Of a stretch of DNA of 38,782 nucleotides, positions 33,427-38,782 are shown in pieces. The translations under genes were made by a program, and so were the position numbers. Numbering within the stretch: the stretch's first letter is position 1; each line of letters begins with the position of its first letter. The notes under the pieces were generated by a model. The model did not search any database and was not told where the DNA came from. It saw nothing but the letters and a program-made list of their open reading frames with translations. The stretch is from Alkalibaculum bacchi (GTDB lineage Bacteria > Bacillota > Clostridia > Eubacteriales > Alkalibacteraceae): positions 1 through 38,782 of the forward strand of contig NZ_CALNCS010000215.1 in assembly GCF_937875145.1 (NCBI RefSeq). The letters are read 5' to 3'.

Positions 33427-33849
33427 CTACTCCCTCATGTTTTTAATCATACGTATGCTGGCTCCATTATTTTCTCGATTTGTAATTTCTACTTCATCCA
33501 TTAGAGTCTGAATAATGTATAATCCTAAGCCGCTTTCCTTTGGATGGTCTAAATCTGGGGTTTTTATATTTTCTATATCTATACCCTTACCATCGTCACA
33601 TACATCGATTATAAGCTTTTTTTCTTTAATTGTATAGTGTACAAAATACTTTCCCCCTTCTTTTTTACTACCGTGCTTAAGGGCATTAGTACACGCTTCT
33701 GATACAGCAACCTTTAAATCTTCAATATCATCTACATCAAATCCCATTCTATCAGCAACGCCTGATAGAGCTAATCTAGCTACACTTACAAACTCAGGAG
33801 CATTAGGCAGTGTAAGGCTTACTATCATATTCTTTTCCATTCTTTCCAT
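33427..33849 (-). CDS. rsbW: Anti-sigma-B factor kinase RsbW
   Basis: 140 aa GHKL-type serine kinase. N box VAVSEACTNALKHGSK (47-62), G1 box DDGKGID, G2 box ESGLGLYIIQTLMDEVEI. The stretch VARLALSGVADRMGFDVDDI closely follows B. subtilis RsbW and differs from SpoIIAB. It binds SigB, and phosphorylates RsbV when ATP is high. ATG at 33849 is 10 bases after a GGAGG. An upstream switch phosphatase (RsbU/P) is not in the window. Confidence 0.9.
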   Translation of the reverse strand: MERMEKNMIVSLTLPNAPEFVSVARLALSGVADRMGFDVDDIEDLKVAVSEACTNALKHGSKKEGGKYFVHYTIKEKKLIIDVCDDGKGIDIENIKTPDLDHPKESGLGLYIIQTLMDEVEITNRENNGASIRMIKNMRE

Positions 33850-33866
33850 TCCTTCAATTCCTCCAC

Positions 33867-34166
33867 TTATTCAACTGAAAATATTCTTATAATTCCGGTA
33901 ATTTCAAACAGTTTTTTTACATTGGAGCGCAAATTGATAATTTTAATGTCCGTATCCTTATATTTACCTTTTATTCCTATAAGTGCTCCTATGCCGGTAC
34001 TATCTATGTACCCCAAATCTCCAAAATCAAAAACAATCTTTTTAGGATTCTGTTTCATCTTGTCATCTATAGCTTCTTTTAATTGATCCACAGTGTAAAT
34101 ATCTACTTCACCATTTAATTTAATTTGGTAATGATCTTCTTCTATTTTTGTTGTTATTGATAACAA
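33867..34166 (-). CDS. rsbV: Anti-anti-sigma factor RsbV
   Basis: 99 aa STAS domain. It starts with TTG at 34166, behind GAGGGGGAAG. The phosphorylation site is in GYIDSTGIGALIG; Ser56 is at the same number as in B. subtilis RsbV. Unphosphorylated RsbV sequesters RsbW and frees SigB. It is the first gene of rsbV-rsbW-sigB; a promoter in 34167-34257 was not clear. Confidence 0.9.
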   Translation of the reverse strand: MLSITTKIEEDHYQIKLNGEVDIYTVDQLKEAIDDKMKQNPKKIVFDFGDLGYIDSTGIGALIGIKGKYKDTDIKIINLRSNVKKLFEITGIIRIFSVE

Positions 34167-34257
34167 AGTACTTCCCCCTCGTTAAGCTTACTGTGCTTTT
34201 TTAATCTATTGTGTATTAATTTCCATAATGCGCCATATAGACCTTTCAACCATTGTT

Positions 34258-34284
34258 CAAAAAGGGAGACACGTTAAACGTGTC
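34258..34284 (-). terminator. Terminator between ytxG-like gene and rsbV
   Basis: GACACGT-TAA-ACGTGTC followed on the minus strand by T5. It splits the stress genes from the rsb operon, though read-through is possible. Confidence 0.65.
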
Positions 34285-34285
34285 T

Positions 34286-34675
34286 TCATATTTTACCCTT
34301 TGTTTTCCTTCTTTTTCCTGTAAGTGATTGAACAATACCAATTGCTGAATGTGTATATCTTAGCGTTTTTAAGACTGGTCTGAGAATATAGCTCTTTGTG
34401 GTAGCAACAGTTTTTTGTACATCTGTGACAGACTTCTTTACAGAGTGTAATGTTTCCTCTACGCTATCCATTACTTCCGACGAACTATTTGTTATGCTCT
34501 GAACATCTTTTATGATATCGTCAATTTGTTTTCTGTTTTCTGAAACCGTTTTAGTTATGTCCTCTACAGCTATTGTCAAGCTTTTCATCGTCTTGGCTAG
34601 GTATACAGCACCTACTACAAAGGCAATTCCTATTAAAAGAATACCCGCTTCCCATAAGTGGATTGGTTCAAACAT
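34286..34675 (-). CDS. YtxG-like (DUF948) general stress membrane protein
   Basis: 129 aa. One N-terminal membrane segment (about 9-29), then a long helical region with Val/Ser/Thr heptads (KTVSENRKQIDDIIKDVQSI) and a basic C-terminus (KRRKTKGKI). This is the DUF948 pattern. In Bacillus ytxG is co-transcribed with ytxH from a SigB/SigH promoter. ATG at 34675 follows AAGGTGA. It follows the ytxH-like gene, which has the SigB-type promoter. Function unknown, possibly a membrane-bound coiled-coil scaffold. Confidence 0.85.
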   Translation of the reverse strand: MFEPIHLWEAGILLIGIAFVVGAVYLAKTMKSLTIAVEDITKTVSENRKQIDDIIKDVQSITNSSSEVMDSVEETLHSVKKSVTDVQKTVATTKSYILRPVLKTLRYTHSAIGIVQSLTGKRRKTKGKI

Positions 34676-34711
34676 TATTATTTCACCTTCTAGCTTCTAT
34701 GTGTATTTGAG

Positions 34712-35077
34712 CTATATTTGAGTATCTTGAGGATCTGGATCTTCATCTAATTCTTCTTCTATATCGTCAATAGCATCTTCTACTGAATCCTTCATATCCT
34801 CTAGTTTATCTTCTAACTCTGTTTTGTAATATTTCATTTTGTCCGATACTTTATTGCTTAAATTTTCAACTTTTTCGTTTATTTCATCCTTATATTCACC
34901 CATTTGATCCACGGCATCATTGCTTAAGTCTTTAACATTATCGATAAAATCTTCACTTTTATCTTTTAATTTTTGTATGGTGCCTTTTCCCGATTCTGGA
35001 GCTAATAAAATACCAGCGATTCCTCCAAGAATTGTACCTAATAAGACACCACTCATAAAATCTGAACTTTTAGACAT
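34712..35077 (-). CDS. YtxH-like general stress protein
   Basis: 121 aa. The N-terminus SGVLLGTILGGIAGILLAPE and GKGTIQKLKDKSEDF match the YtxH family, with a glycine-rich hydrophobic segment (10-29). The rest is an amphipathic, acidic coiled coil that ends DEDPDPQDTQI. ATG at 35077 follows GGAGGGGAAA. The SigB-type promoter at 35111-35135 reads into it. Membrane-associated, function unknown. Confidence 0.88.
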   Translation of the reverse strand: MSKSSDFMSGVLLGTILGGIAGILLAPESGKGTIQKLKDKSEDFIDNVKDLSNDAVDQMGEYKDEINEKVENLSNKVSDKMKYYKTELEDKLEDMKDSVEDAIDDIEEELDEDPDPQDTQI

Positions 35078-35110
35078 AATTTCCCCTCCAATTTATACTT
35101 TTTTAAAATT

Positions 35111-35135
35111 ATACCCCAATATTTGGATTGTAAAC
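35111..35135 (-). promoter_or_regulatory. SigB-type promoter upstream of ytxH-ytxG
   Basis: On the minus strand GTTTAC, 13 bases, GGGTAT. The B. subtilis SigB consensus is GTTTAA-N12-14-GGGTAT, so 11 of 12 core bases match and the spacing is right. The -10 is about 33 bases from the ATG. It points to SigB control of the stress genes and perhaps, by read-through, of its own operon. Confidence 0.75.
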
Positions 35136-35316
35136 AGTTTTTTCAAAATTTTTATATTAAGTGGTAAGACGTTGAGTAAATGCACAATAAACAACTTAAA
35201 AATACATATGCAAATTTCTTAAAAATGATTGGGTCATTTCCCTAGCAGCATTCTCCTACCTTTTTGCTTATCTCTTTCGTATTGAAACCCACTTTGTAAA
35301 ACAATTTTTGCATATT
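35136..35316. other. Gene-free part of the ytxH-ptsH gap
   Basis: No open frame with an SD was seen. A dispersed-repeat fragment is at about 35161-35185, reverse orientation (GTGGTAAGACGTTGAGTAAA then TGCAC). Confidence 0.55.
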
Positions 35317-35366
35317 AAAAAAGAAATCAAACAGCGGTTTTTATCCTGCTACTGATTCCTTTTTTA
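35317..35366 (-). terminator. Terminator of ptsI-ptsH
   Basis: On the minus strand AAAAAAGGAATCA...GCAGG pairs with CCGC...TTGATTTCTTTTTT, with an internal mismatch and T6 end. Confidence 0.75.
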
Positions 35367-35443
35367 TACTATTTTCTGTATTCCGCTTGCTTTTCTTAAA
35401 TTGTCCTACAACACCTTGGACTACGAGGATATTTTTTTATTTT

Positions 35444-35710
35444 TTATGCTTCTCCAAATTTGCTTTCGATTAAAGCTACTAATGCAGCTAATGCAGTTTG
35501 TTCATCTTCGCCGTCTGCTTCAATTGTTAATACTGTGCCTTTTGAAAGGCCTGCTGCCATGATTCCCATGATGCTTTTTGCATTGATTTTTTTATCGCCT
35601 TTAATAATATTGATTTCTGATTTATATTTTCCTGCTTCTTGTACAAACATTGATGCTGGTCTTGCATGTAATCCTGTTGCGTTTAATACTGTAACCTCTT
35701 TATTTACCAA
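35444..35710 (-). CDS. ptsH: Phosphocarrier protein HPr
   Basis: 88 aa from a TTG at 35710, after GGAGGAAAATCAA. His15 in GLHARPA accepts phosphate from Enzyme I. Ser46 in NAKSIMGIM is the HPr-kinase site used in Gram-positive catabolite control. His15 rules out Crh. It follows ptsI by 12 bases, so the order is ptsI-ptsH. Confidence 0.97.
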   Translation of the reverse strand: MVNKEVTVLNATGLHARPASMFVQEAGKYKSEINIIKGDKKINAKSIMGIMAAGLSKGTVLTIEADGEDEQTALAALVALIESKFGEA

Positions 35711-35722
35711 TTGATTTTCCTC

Positions 35723-37450
35723 CTAAATAATTGTAATATTTAATTTCTTTAATTCTTCTGTTACCATGGCCATTACTTCATCAGCTGTTGCAAGCTCTAG
35801 TGCCTTTTGAGCAATTTCTTGAGCTTCTTTTAATGTAACGCTTCTAATGATCTTTTTGATTTGTGGAATACTAGACGCGCTCATACTAAATTCATCTAGG
35901 CCTAGACCTAGTAAGATTAATGCTGCAAGAGGCTCTCCTGCCATTTCTCCACACATTCCAGTGAATTTACCTTCATGTTGGTGAGAAGCTTTTATTACAT
36001 TATGAACCAATCTCAAAATTGCAGGATTGAATGGTTGATATAAATAGCTTACGTTTTCATTCATTCGATCTACTGCTAAAGTGTATTGGCATAAATCATT
36101 TGTACCAATGCTAAAGAAGTCTACTTCTTTTGCAATAATATCTGCACAAACTGCTGCAGATGGAATTTCTACCATGACACCTACTTTAAGGTCTTTATCA
36201 TAAGCTATGTTTTCAGCATCTAGTTCTTTTCTACACTCATCTAAAATGACTTTTGCTTGTCTTACTTCATCTACATTTGAGATCATTGGAAACATAATGA
36301 GTGCTTTTCCAAATGCACTAGCTCTTAAGATGGCGCGAAGTTGCGTTTTAAATAAGTCTTTTTCAACAAAACAAAGTCTTACTGCCCTTAAGCCTAAGAA
36401 TGGATTCATTTCCTCCTCTAATTGTAAATATGGAAGTTTTTTATCTCCACCAATGTCTAAAGTTCGGATGATGATAGGCATACCTTTCATGCCTTCTAAA
36501 ACCTCTTTGTATGCTTTAAATTGCTTTTCTTCACTTGGCATCTCATCGCTGTCCATATATAGGAACTCTGTACGGTATAGACCTACGCCTTGTCCGCCAT
36601 TTCGAGTAACGCCTTCGATGTCTTTTGGTGTACCAATATTTCCAACGAGCTCTACTACATGTCCATCTTTTGTTTCTGCTGGAAGCTCTTTTAATTCTTC
36701 GAGCTCTTTTCTGAATTTTTCATATTCTGCTTTTTTGTCTTGGTAGCTCTTAAGTACTTCTTCTTCAGGATTAATAATTACTTCTCCTGTCATACCATCT
36801 ACTATAATAATATCTCCATCGTTTGCACTAGAAGTAATATTTTTTAATCCTAATATTGCTGGAATCTCTAAACTTCTAGCCATGATTGCTGTATGAGAAG
36901 TTCTTCCTCCGATATCTGTAGCAAAGCCTTTAACTCTTTGTTTGTTCATTTGTGCCGTATCAGATGGCGTTAAATCCTTTGCAATAATGATTACATCTTC
37001 TGAAATTTCGCTTAGGTTTTGTGTTTGTACACCTAATATATTTCGAATTAATCTAGAACCAACATCTTTAATATCTGCAGCTCTTTCTTTCATGTATTCG
37101 TCTTCCATCATGCCGAAGATCATTACAAATTGCTCTGTTACTTGATTTGCCGCATTTTCTGCTGTAATTTTTTCACTATTGATTACTTGTTCTATTTGCC
37201 CTGTATATTCAGGATCGTCTAGAATCATTAAGTGAGCATCAAAGATTTTAGCTTCCTCTTCACCTAATTCTTCGATTGCTTTTTGCTTTATGTTATTTAT
37301 TTGAAGTCTTGCATTATCAATTGCATCTTTTAGTCTAGCGCATTCGTCATGTACGTTTTCGATTTTGGCAGTATTGATTTCAATCACAACATCCTTTAAT
37401 ATGAATGCTTTACTGATTGCAATGCCTGGTGACGCACCAATTCCCTTCAC
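35723..37450 (-). CDS. ptsI: PTS Enzyme I (phosphoenolpyruvate-protein phosphotransferase)
   Basis: 575 aa from the GTG at 37450 (SD AGGAGGAAATGCA). A longer ATG start at 37474 has no SD and adds only eight residues. The active His is His186 in GGRTSHTAIMARSLEIPAI. Downstream are GVGLYRTEFLYMDSDEMPSE, RTLDIGGDKKLPYL, NPFLGLRAVRLCF, and FFSIGTNDLCQYTLAVDR for PEP and Mg binding. It transfers phosphate from PEP to HPr. Normal length. Confidence 0.97.
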   Translation of the reverse strand: MKGIGASPGIAISKAFILKDVVIEINTAKIENVHDECARLKDAIDNARLQINNIKQKAIEELGEEEAKIFDAHLMILDDPEYTGQIEQVINSEKITAENAANQVTEQFVMIFGMMEDEYMKERAADIKDVGSRLIRNILGVQTQNLSEISEDVIIIAKDLTPSDTAQMNKQRVKGFATDIGGRTSHTAIMARSLEIPAILGLKNITSSANDGDIIIVDGMTGEVIINPEEEVLKSYQDKKAEYEKFRKELEELKELPAETKDGHVVELVGNIGTPKDIEGVTRNGGQGVGLYRTEFLYMDSDEMPSEEKQFKAYKEVLEGMKGMPIIIRTLDIGGDKKLPYLQLEEEMNPFLGLRAVRLCFVEKDLFKTQLRAILRASAFGKALIMFPMISNVDEVRQAKVILDECRKELDAENIAYDKDLKVGVMVEIPSAAVCADIIAKEVDFFSIGTNDLCQYTLAVDRMNENVSYLYQPFNPAILRLVHNVIKASHQHEGKFTGMCGEMAGEPLAALILLGLGLDEFSMSASSIPQIKKIIRSVTLKEAQEIAQKALELATADEVMAMVTEELKKLNITII

Positions 37451-37520
37451 TGCATTTCCTCCTTCTGTTAACATAATATAATCTACTGTTAATGTAGGTA
37501 TTACAAAGAACCTATTCGAT

Positions 37521-37529
37521 ATTCTATCA
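37521..37529 (-). promoter_or_regulatory. Extended -10 promoter candidate for ptsI
   Basis: On the minus strand TGATAGAAT, the TGN-TAnnnT form; no good -35 at 17 bases. The transcript leader would be about 65 bases. No antiterminator or cre-like site was evident. Confidence 0.4.
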
Positions 37530-37654
37530 CAATTTTTTTTGGCTTTCTACATGTAATGGTTTGCAGATTATTGCTTAATTCGTCTCAATTTTATTTACCC
37601 ATTTACAGGTTTATTATTCATCTTTAGTATGCTTTGTCCATATTTTATGACAAA

Positions 37655-37688
37655 CATAAACTCTTAGGTACGTACCTAAGAGTTTATG
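37655..37688. repeat. 34-bp perfect palindrome
   Basis: CATAAACTCTTAGGTAC is followed by its exact reverse complement. There is no loop and no T run, so it could be an operator, or a weak terminator of bofA. Confidence 0.8.
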
Positions 37689-37742
37689 CGTAGAGATTCT
37701 TCACTTCAATTTAGTATAACTCCTGACAGAGTCTACGTTTTT

Positions 37743-37817
37743 ACCTCACCCCAAGGCGAGTTTTGCTTACCACCTAGGGTAATACCCATTTATCTTGTCC
37801 AAAGGGGGTATTACCCT
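37743..37817 (+). repeat. REP-like dispersed repeat with inverted repeat
   Basis: CCTCACCCCAAGGCGAG then TTTTGCTTACCACCT is the clearest form of the core. AGGGTAATACCC (37776-37787) and GGGTATTACCCT (37806-37817) form a perfect 12-bp inverted repeat immediately after it. Confidence 0.75.
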
Positions 37818-37893
37818 GTTAGGGTTGACGCGGTTTGTGGCGACTAAAAGGAGCTACAAGGCCGCAACCTACGACATGTTACCTTATTACCAT
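37808..37893 (+). repeat. 85-bp dispersed repeat, copy 2
   Basis: TATTACCCTGTTAGGGTTGA, then GTGGCGACTAAAAGGAGCTA, ends near ACCTTATTACCATCT. It is opposite in orientation to the copy at 7025-7109. It ends 7 bases before the bofA stop codon. Confidence 0.8.
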
Positions 37894-37899
37894 CTCCAT

Positions 37900-38178
37900 T
37901 CATACTGCTAAGATCAACTTTAGCACAATTAATAAAATTAGCCCCGGGATCCCAAAAATACCTATTACTAGAGCATTCCATGGATTTACTCCGATATCGA
38001 AGTTAAACATATTTAAGAGCAAGAGCAACAATCCACCTATTATACTATTGATAAAGACGGACACAACGAAGCGTACTGGTATTTTGAATGCCTTAAATAA
38101 TGTGCTTCCCAAAAAATATAAGATTAACAAACCAATAGAATAAGCTAAAATTGCATCTGTTTCTAATCCTAAGCCCAT
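37900..38178 (-). CDS. bofA: BofA-like pro-sigma-K processing inhibitor
   Basis: 92 aa from the ATG at 38178; the upstream ATG at 38193 is inside the SD (AAAGGATGGTGAT). Three hydrophobic segments, with the family ending NPWNALVIGIFGIPGLILLI close to the BofA C-terminus. In Bacillus BofA holds SpoIVFB inactive with SpoIVFA in the mother-cell membrane around the forespore. yaaL-bofA after recR is a conserved order; yaaL is just upstream here. Confidence 0.9.
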   Translation of the reverse strand: MGLGLETDAILAYSIGLLILYFLGSTLFKAFKIPVRFVVSVFINSIIGGLLLLLLNMFNFDIGVNPWNALVIGIFGIPGLILLIVLKLILAV

Positions 38179-38273
38179 TTTTAATATCACCATCCTTTGT
38201 CCTAATATATAGGTATTTCAGTATGGTAATATTTATTCGCTTTTTATAATTCAGCTTTAATCTTTTCTTTTTT
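38030..38273. repeat. Direct repeat, intact copy (bofA start through yaaL end)
   Basis: 124 bases at 38150-38273 match 38609-38732 with three mismatches before the divergence (offset 459). A second block, 38030-38052, matches 38585-38607 with one mismatch (offset 555). The difference of 96 bases is an in-frame deletion in the other copy. Confidence 0.85.
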
Positions 38274-38570
38274 GGCTTTCTTTAATAAGTAATTGTAAAA
38301 GTATTCATTGGCGAGAATTTTATGTGCAGCATAGTCTACTAAGTCTGGGTCCGTTACATTGGTGAAAAAGTTTTTTGACTGTTCTAACTCGAGCTTGGCC
38401 TTCTCAATCAATCCGACAAAGTATTTATTTTGATTTTTTGTTTGTATTTTTTCTTTTTCTGCTTGTCTTTTGTGTTTAAAAGCTTGAATTTCTATTTTAA
38501 TAGTCTCTACATGTTGATTCATCCTCTTTTTATCCATTACAATCTTTTTATTCTTTTCTACTTTATCCAA
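38244..38570 (-). CDS. yaaL: YaaL-like (DUF2508) protein
   Basis: 108 aa from TTG at 38570, 7 or 8 bases after GGAGGG. Lys/Glu-rich helical protein with the family core DPDLVDYAAHKILANEYFYN. Later ATGs at codons 12 and 17 have poorer SDs. It precedes bofA as in Bacillus recR-yaaL-bofA. Function unknown. recR would be expected upstream, beyond the window; the duplicated segment separates it from there. Confidence 0.87.
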   Translation of the reverse strand: MDKVEKNKKIVMDKKRMNQHVETIKIEIQAFKHKRQAEKEKIQTKNQNKYFVGLIEKAKLELEQSKNFFTNVTDPDLVDYAAHKILANEYFYNYLLKKAKKEKIKAEL

Positions 38571-38637
38571 TCATAAACCCTCCAAATCCATCTATTATAC
38601 TATTGATCATTGCATCTGTTTCTAATACTAAGCCCAT
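38563..38637 (-). pseudogene. Decayed duplicate of bofA (bofA')
   Basis: ATG at 38637 keeps the SD and codons for MGLVLETDA. After a 96-base in-frame deletion the frame resumes at INSII of bofA, then runs into yaaL upstream sequence and stops after 24 codons. It overlaps the yaaL start. No hydrophobic domain is left. Confidence 0.7.
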
Positions 38638-38732
38638 TTTCAATATCACCATCCTTTGTCCTAATATATAGGTATTTCAGTATGGTACTATTTATTCGCT
38701 TTTTATAATTCAGCTTTAATCTTTTCTTTTTT
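38585..38732. repeat. Direct repeat, decayed copy
   Basis: Second copy of the bofA-yaaL junction, see 38030-38273. The right boundary is at the T run near 38732, where a different sequence begins. Confidence 0.85.
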
Positions 38733-38782
38733 CGCAAATTTCAAGTTTAAGTTAGCCACCCTTGTGATTCTGTTGCTAGGTC
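38703..38782 (-). CDS. Partial reading frame with YaaL-like C-terminal end
   Basis: The frame runs off the window edge and ends with RVANLNLKFAKKEKIKAEL. The last ten residues are identical to the YaaL C-terminus and come from the duplicated segment; the residues before do not look like YaaL. It is probably a chimeric or disrupted gene end. Too short to name. Confidence 0.4.
   Translation of the reverse strand, partial: PSNRITRVANLNLKFAKKEKIKAEL

Larger units (their letters stand above)
37451..37899. other. Gene-free 449-bp gap upstream of ptsI
   Basis: No SD-backed open frame. It contains a ptsI promoter candidate (37521-37529), a 34-bp palindrome (37655-37688), a REP-like sequence (37743-37775), a 12-bp perfect inverted repeat (37776-37817) and the second 85-bp dispersed repeat (37808-37893). 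Confidence 0.8.

Noticed and set aside
32640..34166. spoIIAA-spoIIAB-sigF operon
   Set aside because: The kinase has RsbW-type residues and the promoter and neighbours are of the SigB kind. SigF remains the main alternative, so a tree is needed.
1..38782. CRISPR array, tRNA or rRNA genes
   Set aside because: No regularly spaced repeats with unique spacers and no tRNA cloverleaf or rRNA signature was seen by eye on either strand.

Overview
The window looks like chromosomal DNA of an AT-rich, spore-forming, low-GC Gram-positive bacterium of the class Clostridia. The evidence is spoIIID, spoIIQ, spoIID and bofA, the mcsA-mcsB-clpC protein quality operon, HPr/Enzyme I of the PTS, Shine-Dalgarno sites of the GGAGG type, and many TTG and GTG starts. 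The overall gene mix resembles Alkaliphilus-like Clostridia, but that placement is an inference. No rRNA, tRNA, CRISPR array, prophage or complete insertion sequence was seen. Nearly all genes lie on the minus strand. The plus-strand exceptions are a small-protein/sigma-factor block (3682-4938), spoIID and a CBS-domain gene.

Region 1 (49-12560) is a cell-envelope locus. It holds a CapD/PglF-type nucleotide-sugar dehydratase, two LytR-CpsA-Psr ligases, a TagO/WecA-type sugar-1-phosphate transferase, a GT2 glycosyltransferase, GalU, a Wzm/Wzt-type ABC exporter with a C-terminal glycan-binding extension, and the cell-shape actin Mbl. Together they could make an undecaprenyl-linked glycan, export it and attach it to peptidoglycan. 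A 31-residue membrane peptide, a DUF1659-like and a DUF2922-like small protein and a small sigma-70 factor interrupt the locus. The sigma gene appears to use an ATA start codon.

Region 2 (12721-15846) carries sporulation genes: spoIIID, spoIIQ (with intact LytM metal ligands), spoIID and ywmB. Region 3 (16242-24519) is housekeeping: dCMP deaminase, LipA, LarC, a protein-arginine phosphatase of the YwlE type, Sua5/TsaC, a ZIP transporter, RF1, a CBS protein and an M29 aminopeptidase.

Region 4 (24634-29482) is clpC-mcsB-mcsA, with a Y1/HUH (RAYT-like) transposase gene directly upstream of mcsA where ctsR is normally found. The window therefore holds both a writer (McsB) and a probable eraser (YwlE) of protein arginine phosphorylation. 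Next come an asparagine-repeat protein, a small charged protein and an EF-G paralogue lacking the catalytic histidine.

Region 5 (32640-35077) is a SigB-type partner-switching module, rsbV-rsbW-sigB, preceded by ytxG- and ytxH-like stress genes. A near-perfect SigB-type promoter (GTTTAC-N13-GGGTAT) lies upstream of the ytxH-like gene. Region 6 (35444-38782) is ptsI-ptsH in the less usual order, then bofA and yaaL. The yaaL-bofA pair has a decayed partial duplication beside it.

A family of short dispersed repeats fills many of the intergenic gaps. Variants of a GGCGAG-TTTTGCTTACCACCT core recur at ten or more sites, and a longer 85-bp form occurs in two inverted copies 30 kb apart. One related repeat supplies the last codons of the dCMP deaminase gene. 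The repeats, together with the RAYT-like gene, the SigB module and the odd sigma-factor start, are the most interesting parts of the window.
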